Below the pieces are notes generated by a model, which had not been told where the DNA came from, searched no databases, and was given only the letters and a program-made list of their open reading frames with translations. The position numbers and the translations under genes are program-made. Below are positions 28,100 to 35,950 of a stretch of 52,943 bases of DNA, in pieces. The DNA is from Myxococcales bacterium (GTDB lineage: Bacteria; Myxococcota_A; UBA9160; SMWR01). The stretch spans positions 1 to 52,943 of the forward strand of contig JAOUNA010000002.1 of the NCBI GenBank assembly GCA_029881215.1, given 5' to 3'. Numbering within the stretch: position 1 is the first letter of the stretch; each line of letters begins with the position of its first letter.

Positions 28100-29038
28100 A
28101 TGAAGCGCGTGCTCTGCCTCTTCACGACGCGACCCGCGATCGTCGAGCTGACGCCCGTGCTGCGCGCGCTCGACGCACGCCGCGAGCGCATCGCGACGCG
28201 CCACGTGGCCGCCTCCCCGCGCGCAGAGCTCCTCCAGCTCTTCGCGCGCGACGTCGGCATGCGAGTCGATCACGACCTCCCGCTGGCGGAGACGTGTCAG
28301 AGTGCGGCAGAGATCGTCTCCAGCGTGCTCGCGTCGCTCGATCCGCTCTTCGAGAGCGAGCCGATCCAGCTGCTGCTCGTCCAGGGAGAGACGAGCGCGG
28401 CGCTGGCCGGCGCGCTCGGCGCCTTCCTGCGCGGCATTCCCGTCGCCTACCTGGAGGCGGATGCATCCGTTCGGGCAGGCGCGCAGCCTTCGCCCGAGGC
28501 GTTTCATCACAGACTCATCGCGCATCTGGCTTCGCTGCACTTTGCGCCGACGCAGGGCAGCGGAGACAGTGGAGAGCGCATCGCCGATGCCCTCGAACGC
28601 TTCCTCGCGGCACGATCGGCGCGCGCGCGCGACGCAGACCCGTCGCCCGGCGCGGCCCGCTCGCTCGCGGATTTCGTGGCGGCGGCGAAGCAGTGCGTCG
28701 TGGAAATCCCGCCCGAGGAGGCGCGGCGCATCCTCGACGCACCGGATCGCGAGGGCTGGAGCTTCGTGGATGTGCGCGAGCCGGACGAATACGCCGAAGG
28801 CCACGTACCCGGCGCCCGCAGCTTCCCGCGCGGCTTTCTCGAGGTTCGGGCAGACCTCGAGCACTACAAGCGCGATGCCTGGCTCGCGGACCGCAGCCGC
28901 AAGCTGATCCTCTACTGCGGCGGGGGGCATCGCAGCGCGCTGGCCGCGCAGACCCTGCGGCAGATGGGATTCCAGCGCGTGGTGTCGATGTCGGAAGGTT
29001 GGACGGGCTGGACGCAGCGCGACTACCCGCAGGAGTGA
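28100..29038 (+). CDS. Fusion: N-terminal half of UDP-GlcNAc 2-epimerase (WecB-like Rossmann domain) + C-terminal rhodanese domain
   Basis: N: TTRPAIVELTPVLRAL...LLVQGETSAALAGALGAFLRGIPVAYLEADASVRAG...SPEAFHHRLIAHLASLHFAPTQ; C: GWSFVDVREPDEYAEGHVPGARSFPRGFL...KLILYCGGGHRSALAAQTLRQMGFQRVVSMSEGWTGW. Confidence 0.82.
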   Translation: MKRVLCLFTTRPAIVELTPVLRALDARRERIATRHVAASPRAELLQLFARDVGMRVDHDLPLAETCQSAAEIVSSVLASLDPLFESEPIQLLLVQGETSAALAGALGAFLRGIPVAYLEADASVRAGAQPSPEAFHHRLIAHLASLHFAPTQGSGDSGERIADALERFLAARSARARDADPSPGAARSLADFVAAAKQCVVEIPPEEARRILDAPDREGWSFVDVREPDEYAEGHVPGARSFPRGFLEVRADLEHYKRDAWLADRSRKLILYCGGGHRSALAAQTLRQMGFQRVVSMSEGWTGWTQRDYPQE

Positions 29039-29102
29039 TGCGGCGGGCGCCAGCGGGCCGCCCGCGCGGCCGCCGCGCGCCGCCGCGGCTATGCTTCGCG
29101 GC

Positions 29103-29726
29103 ATGGTCCATCGCTTCGACTCGGCGCTGCGCGGACGCGTCGCTGCCCACTTGCAGCGCTTCGATTGCCGCGCCCACGGCGGGCCCGGCCTGCGCCACGC
29201 GGCGGTCGCGGTCACGCTTCTCGCCGACGGCGAAGGCCGCGCCTGTTTCGCGCTCACGCGGCGCACCACGCGCCTGAGCGCCCACAAGGGGCAATGGGCG
29301 CTCCCCGGCGGACGCGTGGACGCCGGCGAGACACCCGCCGAGGCCGCCTTGCGCGAGCTCGGCGAAGAGCTCGGGCTCGAGCTCCCGGCCGACAGCGTGC
29401 TCGGCCGGCTCGACGACTACCCGACGCGCTCGGGCTACTGCATCAGCCCGGTGGTGATCTGGGCGGGCGACGGCGCCCGACTCGAGCCGAACCCGGACGA
29501 GGTCGCCGCCGCCTACTGCGTGCCGCTGGCGGAGCTCGAGCGCGACGACGTGCCGCGGCTGCGGGCCATTCCCGAGAGCGATCGCCCCGTGCTCTGCATC
29601 CCCCTGCTGGGCGCGCACATCCACGCGCCGACGGCGGCCATCCTGTACCAGCTGCGCGAGGTGGGGCTGCGCGGCGAGGCCACGCGCGTGGCCCACTACG
29701 AGCAGCCGGTCTTCGCCTGGCGCTGA
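29103..29726 (+). CDS. Nudix hydrolase
   Basis: Nudix box GGRVDAGETPAEAALRELGEELGL. Confidence 0.93.
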   Translation: MVHRFDSALRGRVAAHLQRFDCRAHGGPGLRHAAVAVTLLADGEGRACFALTRRTTRLSAHKGQWALPGGRVDAGETPAEAALRELGEELGLELPADSVLGRLDDYPTRSGYCISPVVIWAGDGARLEPNPDEVAAAYCVPLAELERDDVPRLRAIPESDRPVLCIPLLGAHIHAPTAAILYQLREVGLRGEATRVAHYEQPVFAWR

Positions 29727-29772
29727 GCTTCGGGGATCACTCGGGAGCTGCGTCCGGTCGATGAGTCCCGAC

Positions 29773-30522
29773 ATGACGCGATCCAGCGGGATCTCCACCG
29801 AGGGCTGGACGGCGCTGTGGGCTGGGGCGCTGCTCGCCGCCGTCGCGCTGTGGCTTCCGCTGGCGAGCTTCGTTCTCTCCTACTTCAGCGTGCTGGTCCA
29901 CGAGATGGGCCACGCGCTGATGGGCTGGATCTACGGCTATCCATCGCTTCCCGCGTTCGACTTCGTCTACGGAGGCGGCGTCACCTCGCACACGCAGCGG
30001 GCACCGGCGTTGGCGCTCGGCGTGCAGGGCGCGCTGCTCGGAGTCGCCTGGGTCGTCCGCCGCAATCCCGCCGGCCTGATGCTCGCCCTCGGCAGCGCCG
30101 CGCTGTATGCGCTCACCGCCTGGACCCCTCTCCACGAGCCCCTGATCGTCGCCATGGGGCCCGGCGCGGAGCTCGTCGTCTCCGCCGTCTTCCTGCACCG
30201 CGGGCTCAGCGGACGCACCTGCCACCACCGAGCCGAACGGTTCGCCTACGCTTTCCTCGGCTGGTTCGTCATCCTCGACAATCTGCGCTTCGCGCATCGG
30301 CTCCTCACCAGCGCCTTCCAGCGGGAGATCTACGCGGAGGCCAAGGGCGGCGGGCACTGGATGGACTTCTCCGTGCTGGCCGAACAGCACCTGCACGTCG
30401 CCCTCGAGCAGGTCGCCGCGCTCTTTCTCATCCTGTGCTTGCTCGCGCCGACCCTCGCCGTTCTCGGCAACTGGAACCGCCGGACGCTCGCTGCCGCGAT
30501 CCTCGAGCTGCGCCGCCTGTAA
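29773..30522 (+). CDS. Membrane protein with HEMGH zincin-like motif (M50-like)
   Basis: SYFSVLVHEMGHALMGWIYGYPSLPAFDF within a hydrophobic segment; several TM-like stretches. ATG at 29761 or 29773. Confidence 0.55.
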   Translation: MTRSSGISTEGWTALWAGALLAAVALWLPLASFVLSYFSVLVHEMGHALMGWIYGYPSLPAFDFVYGGGVTSHTQRAPALALGVQGALLGVAWVVRRNPAGLMLALGSAALYALTAWTPLHEPLIVAMGPGAELVVSAVFLHRGLSGRTCHHRAERFAYAFLGWFVILDNLRFAHRLLTSAFQREIYAEAKGGGHWMDFSVLAEQHLHVALEQVAALFLILCLLAPTLAVLGNWNRRTLAAAILELRRL

Positions 30523-30548
30523 ACGCGCGCACGGCCAGCGCGCCGCGC

Positions 30549-33350
30549 TCAGTCGGCCACGCGCTCCACGCGCACCGCGCAGAACTTGAACTCGGGGATC
30601 TTCCCGTCCGGATCGAGCTCGTCGAGGGTGAGCAAATTGGCCGCGGCCTCGCGGAAGTGGAACGGGATGAATACGGACCCCGGGTACTCGCGCACCGCGA
30701 CGCGCGCGCGCAACGTGACGCTGCCCCGAGGACTCGCGACGCGCACCCGATCCCCGTCGGCGATATCGAGCTTGGCAGCGTCATCCGGATGGATGCCGAC
30801 GAACGCCTCCGGCTCGATGGCATCCAGGGCCCGGGCGCGGCGCGTCATCGAGCCGGTGTGCCAGTGCTCGAGCAGGCGGCCGGTGTTCAGCACGAACGGA
30901 TAGACGTCGTCGGGCAGCTCGCGCGCCGCCTCCCACTCGGCCGGCACGAACTTCGCCTTGCCGCTCTCCGTGGGGAAGCCGCCCGAGAACAGCACGACGG
31001 GGCCGTCCTCGTTCTCGGGGTCCGGATTCGGCCACAACCTTCCGGTCGGGCTGAGATTCCCGTAGGAGAGCGTCGCGTAGGAGCCCGAGAGCTGCGCGAA
31101 CTCGTCGAAGATCTCCTCCGAAGAGCCGTAGTGCATCGGGTAGCCCATGCGCGTCGAGATGTCGCAGATGATCTGCCAGTCGAGTCGCGCCTGGCCGGGC
31201 ATGCGCAGGGCGGGGCGACCGATCTGCACGCGGCGGTCCGTATTGGTGTAGGTGCCGAGCTTCTCGAGATAGGCGCTGGCCGGCAGGATCACGTCTGCGA
31301 ACTCGGCCGTTTCGGTCAAGAAGATGTCCTGCACCACGAGGAAGTCGAGATTGGCCAGCGCCTGGCGCACCTTGTTGACGTTCGGGTCCGAGAGGAAGGG
31401 ATTCTCTCCCATGATGTACATGCCCTGGATGCTGCCCTCGAGCGCGCCCTTCGTGATCTCGACGACCGTGAGGCCGCGCACCGGCGAGAGCGGCCGCCCC
31501 CAAGCCCGCTCGAACTTTTCGCGAACCTCGGGGTTCTCGACGGGCTGATAGTCCGGATACGCCATGGGGATCAGGCCCGCGTCGCTGGCGCCTTGCACGT
31601 TGTTCTGACCGCGCAGCGGATGCAGTCCCGAGCCCGCCCTTCCCACGTTGCCCGTCAACAGCGCGAGCGAGATGAGACAGCGCGCGTTGTTCGTGCCGTA
31701 TACGTGCTGCGAGATGCCCATGCCCCAGAAGATGATCGCGCTCCGCGCTCGACCGAACGCGCGCGCAATCGCGCGGATGGTGTCCGGCTCGATGCCGCAG
31801 ATCTTCGCGGCCAGGTCCGGCGTGTACCTGCCGACCACCTCCCGCAGCGCATCGAAATTCTCCGTGTGCTGCTCCACGTAGGCCCGATCCACCAGATCCT
31901 CCGCGATGATGACGTGCATCATCGCGTTGTAGAAGGCCACGTCGGTACCGGGCTTGATGCGGCAGTAGAAATCCGCGTGATCGGCCAGATCGGAGCGCCG
32001 CGGATCCACGACGATGAGCTTCGTTCCCGCCTTGTGCGCCTGCTTGAAGAAGCTGGCCGCAACGGGGTGATTGGCGGTGGCATTCGAGCCAACCACCAAC
32101 GCGGCCTCGGCGTTGACGATGTCGCCGTACGTGGTGGTGACGGCGCCGCTGCCGATCATCTCGAGCAGGGCAGCCACGCTCGACGCATGACACAAGCGCG
32201 TGCAGTGATCGACGTTGTGCGTTCCCCAGGCCGCGCGGATCAACTTCTGGAAGAGATACGCCTCCTCGTTGGAGCACTTCGCGCTGCCGAAGCCCGCCAG
32301 CGCGTCCGGCCCGCTCGTGTCCCGAATGGCGCAGAGTCGCGCCGCGACGAGATCGAGCGCCTCGTCCCAGGTTGCCTCGCGGAAGGCGGGCATCACCTCC
32401 GCGTAGTCGACCAGACCACCGGGCTTGCGGCGCCCATCGTGCTCGCCGCGGACGTCTCTCGACAGGGCTCCCTTCGGGTAGTGGGAGTCCCGCCGGATCA
32501 GCGGCACCGTCAGTCGCTGCGCGTGCTGCGCGTAGTCCCAGCCGTAGCGACCCTTGACACACAGGCGCTGCTGATTCCCCGGGCTCTCGCGGCCCTCGGC
32601 GAAGACGATCGAATTCTCTTGTTCGTCCACGTAGTAGGTGAGCGCACAACCGACGCCGCAGTAGGGACAGACGCTGGCGACCCGCGCGAGCTGCGCTCGA
32701 GGCCGCAGCGGCCGAACGATCGGCTTGTCCACCAGGGCGCCGGTCGGACACACCGCGGCGCACTCGCCGCAGGACACGCAGCTGCTCGCGCCCATCGGAA
32801 GGTCCAGATCGAACGCGATGCGCGCGCTGTAGCCCTTGCCGGTACGGCCCATGACCTCGTTGTTCTGCACATCGTCACACGCGCGTATGCAGCGATCACA
32901 GAGGATGCAGGCCTGGTGATCGACGGCAATCACCGACGAGCTTGCATCCGTCGGCCGGGCGTCGCCGCGGGGCAGGCGCTCGCCCCGCGCATCGTAACGG
33001 CGGGCGAGATCGAGCAGCGCGTTGCCTCCCACGGTGGATTCCTTGGGATCCTCCGCCTCGGTCGGCTGATCCGACATCAAGAGCTCGGTGAGCATCTTGC
33101 GATGCAACTCGACTTCGGGCGTGGAGGTCTTGACTTCCATGCCCGGGGCGCAGCGGCGCACGCAGGACGCCGCCAGCACGCGCTCTCCGACGTCCACCAC
33201 GCACATGCGACAGACGCCCACGGGGTCGAGGCGGGAATCGTGACACAGCACCGGAATCTCGATGCCGCGGGAACGCGCGGCCTCCCAGATCGTGGCGCCC
33301 TCGTGCACCTCGACCCGCAACCCGTCGATCGTGAGCTCGATCCTCGACAC
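30549..33350 (-). CDS. Formate dehydrogenase alpha subunit, NAD-linked FdsA/FdhF type (Mo/W bis-MGD, Cys form)
   Basis: N-term 2Fe-2S (IPVLCHDSRLDPVGVCRMCVVDVG), 4Fe-4S (CILCDRCIRAC; CVSCGECAAVCPTGAL), CPYCGVGC, active-site region DHCTRLCHASSVAALLEMIGSGA. Confidence 0.9.
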   Translation of the reverse strand: MSRIELTIDGLRVEVHEGATIWEAARSRGIEIPVLCHDSRLDPVGVCRMCVVDVGERVLAASCVRRCAPGMEVKTSTPEVELHRKMLTELLMSDQPTEAEDPKESTVGGNALLDLARRYDARGERLPRGDARPTDASSSVIAVDHQACILCDRCIRACDDVQNNEVMGRTGKGYSARIAFDLDLPMGASSCVSCGECAAVCPTGALVDKPIVRPLRPRAQLARVASVCPYCGVGCALTYYVDEQENSIVFAEGRESPGNQQRLCVKGRYGWDYAQHAQRLTVPLIRRDSHYPKGALSRDVRGEHDGRRKPGGLVDYAEVMPAFREATWDEALDLVAARLCAIRDTSGPDALAGFGSAKCSNEEAYLFQKLIRAAWGTHNVDHCTRLCHASSVAALLEMIGSGAVTTTYGDIVNAEAALVVGSNATANHPVAASFFKQAHKAGTKLIVVDPRRSDLADHADFYCRIKPGTDVAFYNAMMHVIIAEDLVDRAYVEQHTENFDALREVVGRYTPDLAAKICGIEPDTIRAIARAFGRARSAIIFWGMGISQHVYGTNNARCLISLALLTGNVGRAGSGLHPLRGQNNVQGASDAGLIPMAYPDYQPVENPEVREKFERAWGRPLSPVRGLTVVEITKGALEGSIQGMYIMGENPFLSDPNVNKVRQALANLDFLVVQDIFLTETAEFADVILPASAYLEKLGTYTNTDRRVQIGRPALRMPGQARLDWQIICDISTRMGYPMHYGSSEEIFDEFAQLSGSYATLSYGNLSPTGRLWPNPDPENEDGPVVLFSGGFPTESGKAKFVPAEWEAARELPDDVYPFVLNTGRLLEHWHTGSMTRRARALDAIEPEAFVGIHPDDAAKLDIADGDRVRVASPRGSVTLRARVAVREYPGSVFIPFHFREAAANLLTLDELDPDGKIPEFKFCAVRVERVAD

Positions 33351-33354
33351 GCGC

Positions 33355-35127
33355 CTAGATTCCCACCGGTTGGCTGTCGACCGCGAGGTCTGCGAGCACC
33401 GAGGCGGAAAGATATCCCCGCTCGGTCCAGCCGCGGGCGAGATTGTAGCTGCGAATCATCTCCTGGAGGCATTCGCGCGTGAGGCGCGCGCCGTCGGCCG
33501 TGCCGTCGGGGAGCGACTCCGAGAGAAAGCGCTCCGGGAGCGCGTCGTCCTCGGGCTTCCAGCCTTCGCGGATGTTGAACGACTTGCGCAGGCTGACGAT
33601 GCGCCGCGCGATCCCCTGGAGCTCGGCGGCGCTGACATCCCATCCCACGACGGCTTGCAGCAGCTCCGCCGTGTCCGCGTAGAAATCCTCGAAGACGCCG
33701 CGCAGGAACTTGCAGAGGATGAGCGAGTCGATCAACGCCGCCCGATCCTCCGTTTCGAGCGCGAGCTGCGCGGCCCGCGCGTCCCCGTGCAGGCGGTCCA
33801 CGCGATCCGAGAAATCGAGCTCGTAGGCGCCACTCCTGTTGTGATCCGCCCCGCGCGTGCCCACCGCAAAGCCGAGCGCCATCGTCTGCAACGCACGGGG
33901 CTCGTATCCCGGAATTTCGAGTCCCTTCACCTGCGGCGCAAAGTCGAGGCTGCCGCGACCGACCTGGATCGCTGCGCGGCGCGAGCCTTCCGCGAGGAGA
34001 TCGCCCAGCCCGCGCCGCTGCGCGATGTCGTCGAGCAGCGCGAGCAGCCCCGCACCGTCGCCAAAGCGCGGCGCTTCGGGCAGGTAGCCGCGCTCGCCGC
34101 ACTCCATCGCGAATGCGATGGTGCCGCCGGCCGAAACGGTGTCGAGGCCGAGTTCGTCGCAGCGCCGCGATGCGGCCAGCACGGCGTCTGCGTCCGAGAC
34201 GCCACAGAGGGAGCCCAGCGCGAAGAGGTTCTCGTACTCGATCCGCGTCCTGTCGGTCCTGTTGAAGCCGTAGATGTGCGTGCAGCCGATGGTGCAGCTC
34301 GCGCACGTCGATCGAGCCCGCTCGCGCGCGCTCTGCAGGTCCTCGGCCGCGAGCGCCTCCGCGCCGGCAAAGCTGCCGCTCTGAAAGTTTCGCGTGGGAA
34401 GCGCGGCAATCCGGTTGAACGCCATCAGATTCGCCACCGTGCCGAGCTCTCGGTACTTGGCGGTCTCGGGGCCGAGCGAGCGCCGGGACAGCTCCCGCGC
34501 GAGACGCGCGACCCGCTCCGGATCCGCGACGGGCGTGACCTGCTCGCCGTCGACCACGAGGGCCTTGAGACGCTTGGCGCCCATGACGGCGCCGAGACCT
34601 CCGCGGCCCGCGTGGCGCCCGTCGTTCGAGATCGTCGCGAAGCGCACGCCGTTCTCGCCCGCCACACCGATCGCCGCCACGCGCCCGTGAGGGGCGAGCG
34701 CCTCCGCCGCCTCCCGGGCGGAGCACCCCCACAGCGACGTCGGGCGCAGCGCGCCATTCACGAGCTCCGAAGGCTGCGCACAGCGGCCGACCAGCACGAT
34801 GGCGTCGACGCCGCTGCGCTTGCCGGCGATCGCGAAATGCGAGCCCGAGAGGCCGTCGCTGACGAATCCCGTGAGCGGCGACTTCCCCACCACCGCGAGC
34901 TTCGCGGAGGTCGTGAGCGGCGTGCCGACCAGGGGCGAGAAGCAGAAGATCAGGGGCGCCTCCGGAGACAGCGGATCCACGCGCGGCGGCGCCTCGCGGT
35001 GCAGCAGCCAGGCGCCCAGCCCCACGCCCCCCAGATGTCGGCGCAACACCGACTCGGGCAGCGGAAGGATTTCCTGGCGGCCCGTGGTCAGATCGAATCG
35101 CGCGTAGCGACCGTGGAATCCGTACAC
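33355..35127 (-). CDS. Aldehyde:ferredoxin oxidoreductase (AOR) family
   Basis: GLGAWLLHREAPPRVDPLSPEAPLIFCFSPLVGTPLTTSAKLAVVGKSPLTG, GRGGLGAVMGAKRLKALVV, TCASCTIGCTHIY, TRGADHNRSGAYE. Confidence 0.95.
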   Translation of the reverse strand: MYGFHGRYARFDLTTGRQEILPLPESVLRRHLGGVGLGAWLLHREAPPRVDPLSPEAPLIFCFSPLVGTPLTTSAKLAVVGKSPLTGFVSDGLSGSHFAIAGKRSGVDAIVLVGRCAQPSELVNGALRPTSLWGCSAREAAEALAPHGRVAAIGVAGENGVRFATISNDGRHAGRGGLGAVMGAKRLKALVVDGEQVTPVADPERVARLARELSRRSLGPETAKYRELGTVANLMAFNRIAALPTRNFQSGSFAGAEALAAEDLQSARERARSTCASCTIGCTHIYGFNRTDRTRIEYENLFALGSLCGVSDADAVLAASRRCDELGLDTVSAGGTIAFAMECGERGYLPEAPRFGDGAGLLALLDDIAQRRGLGDLLAEGSRRAAIQVGRGSLDFAPQVKGLEIPGYEPRALQTMALGFAVGTRGADHNRSGAYELDFSDRVDRLHGDARAAQLALETEDRAALIDSLILCKFLRGVFEDFYADTAELLQAVVGWDVSAAELQGIARRIVSLRKSFNIREGWKPEDDALPERFLSESLPDGTADGARLTRECLQEMIRSYNLARGWTERGYLSASVLADLAVDSQPVGI

Positions 35128-35130
35128 GCG

Positions 35131-35946
35131 TCAGCCCCCCACCGACGCATCCATGACGATCACGTGCTCACCGGGTCCGACGGGAATCGAGGCGTCGCGC
35201 ACGAAAGCGCGCGCCTCGATCGACACCAGGAATGGACGAGCGACGCGCTCGCCCTCGAGGAGCTCGAGCGTCGGATGCGCCCGCGACAACACCTCGGCCA
35301 GGGTCCCCACCGGCACCTCGAGCGTGCGGCACCCCATCGCGAGGCGCGCTCGCCCCAGGAACTCGAGCGTCGCGACCGCGTGCTCGTCCTCCTCCCGCAC
35401 CGCCTTCAGATATTCATCCGGCGTATTGAAGCCGCGCAGGGATTGCAGATCCGGCAGCTCGCGCGCCGGCACCCTGCGGTAGTGCAAGGCCTCGAGGAGA
35501 AAGAGCGGCCGCATGCGCCCGGCCAGGATCAGCGCCTCGGCGTGCTCGAGCGCGGCCTTCGGATAGACCGCGGAGAGCGTCTGCACGTAACCGTCCACAT
35601 CGGGCGCCGCGGCACACCCGAAAGCGAGCATCGCCTCGACATAGCGCGGCGTGATGAAGGGTGCATCCGTTGCGCAGACGAACGCGAGATCGCCGCGCAG
35701 ATGCGCCAGACCCTCGCGAATCCCGGCCAACGGCCCGAGTCCCGGCGCGCGATCTCGCACGACGCACGCAGCGAGCGGGGGCAGCCCGTGATCCTTCGAA
35801 GCGACGACGATCACCTCGCCCACGACCTGGCGCAGGATTTCGACGACGTGCGCGACGAGGGGCCGATCGCGCCAGGGAAGCCACGCCTTGTCCCTCCCCA
35901 TGCGGGAGGATCTGCCTCCGCACAATACGATGCCTGCCGCGGTCAC
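35131..35946 (-). CDS. MobA (molybdenum cofactor guanylyltransferase)-MoaD/ThiS-like fusion
   Basis: N: AAGIVLCGGRSSRMGRDKAWLPWRDRPLVAHV...FVCATDAPFITPRYVEAML (MobA). C: VATLEFLGRARLAMGCRTLEVPVGTLAEVLSRAHPTLELLEGERVARPFLVSIEARAFVRDASIPVGPGEHVIVMDASVGG* (beta-grasp, terminal GG). GTG start 35946. Confidence 0.85.
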   Translation of the reverse strand: MTAAGIVLCGGRSSRMGRDKAWLPWRDRPLVAHVVEILRQVVGEVIVVASKDHGLPPLAACVVRDRAPGLGPLAGIREGLAHLRGDLAFVCATDAPFITPRYVEAMLAFGCAAAPDVDGYVQTLSAVYPKAALEHAEALILAGRMRPLFLLEALHYRRVPARELPDLQSLRGFNTPDEYLKAVREEDEHAVATLEFLGRARLAMGCRTLEVPVGTLAEVLSRAHPTLELLEGERVARPFLVSIEARAFVRDASIPVGPGEHVIVMDASVGG

Positions 35947-35950
35947 GGCC

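Noticed and set aside
29817-33482. 1221-aa plus-strand ORF
   Set aside because: Antisense/off-frame shadow over the M50-like and FdhA genes. Low-complexity Arg/Ala/His composition and no domain motifs; typical high-GC artefact.
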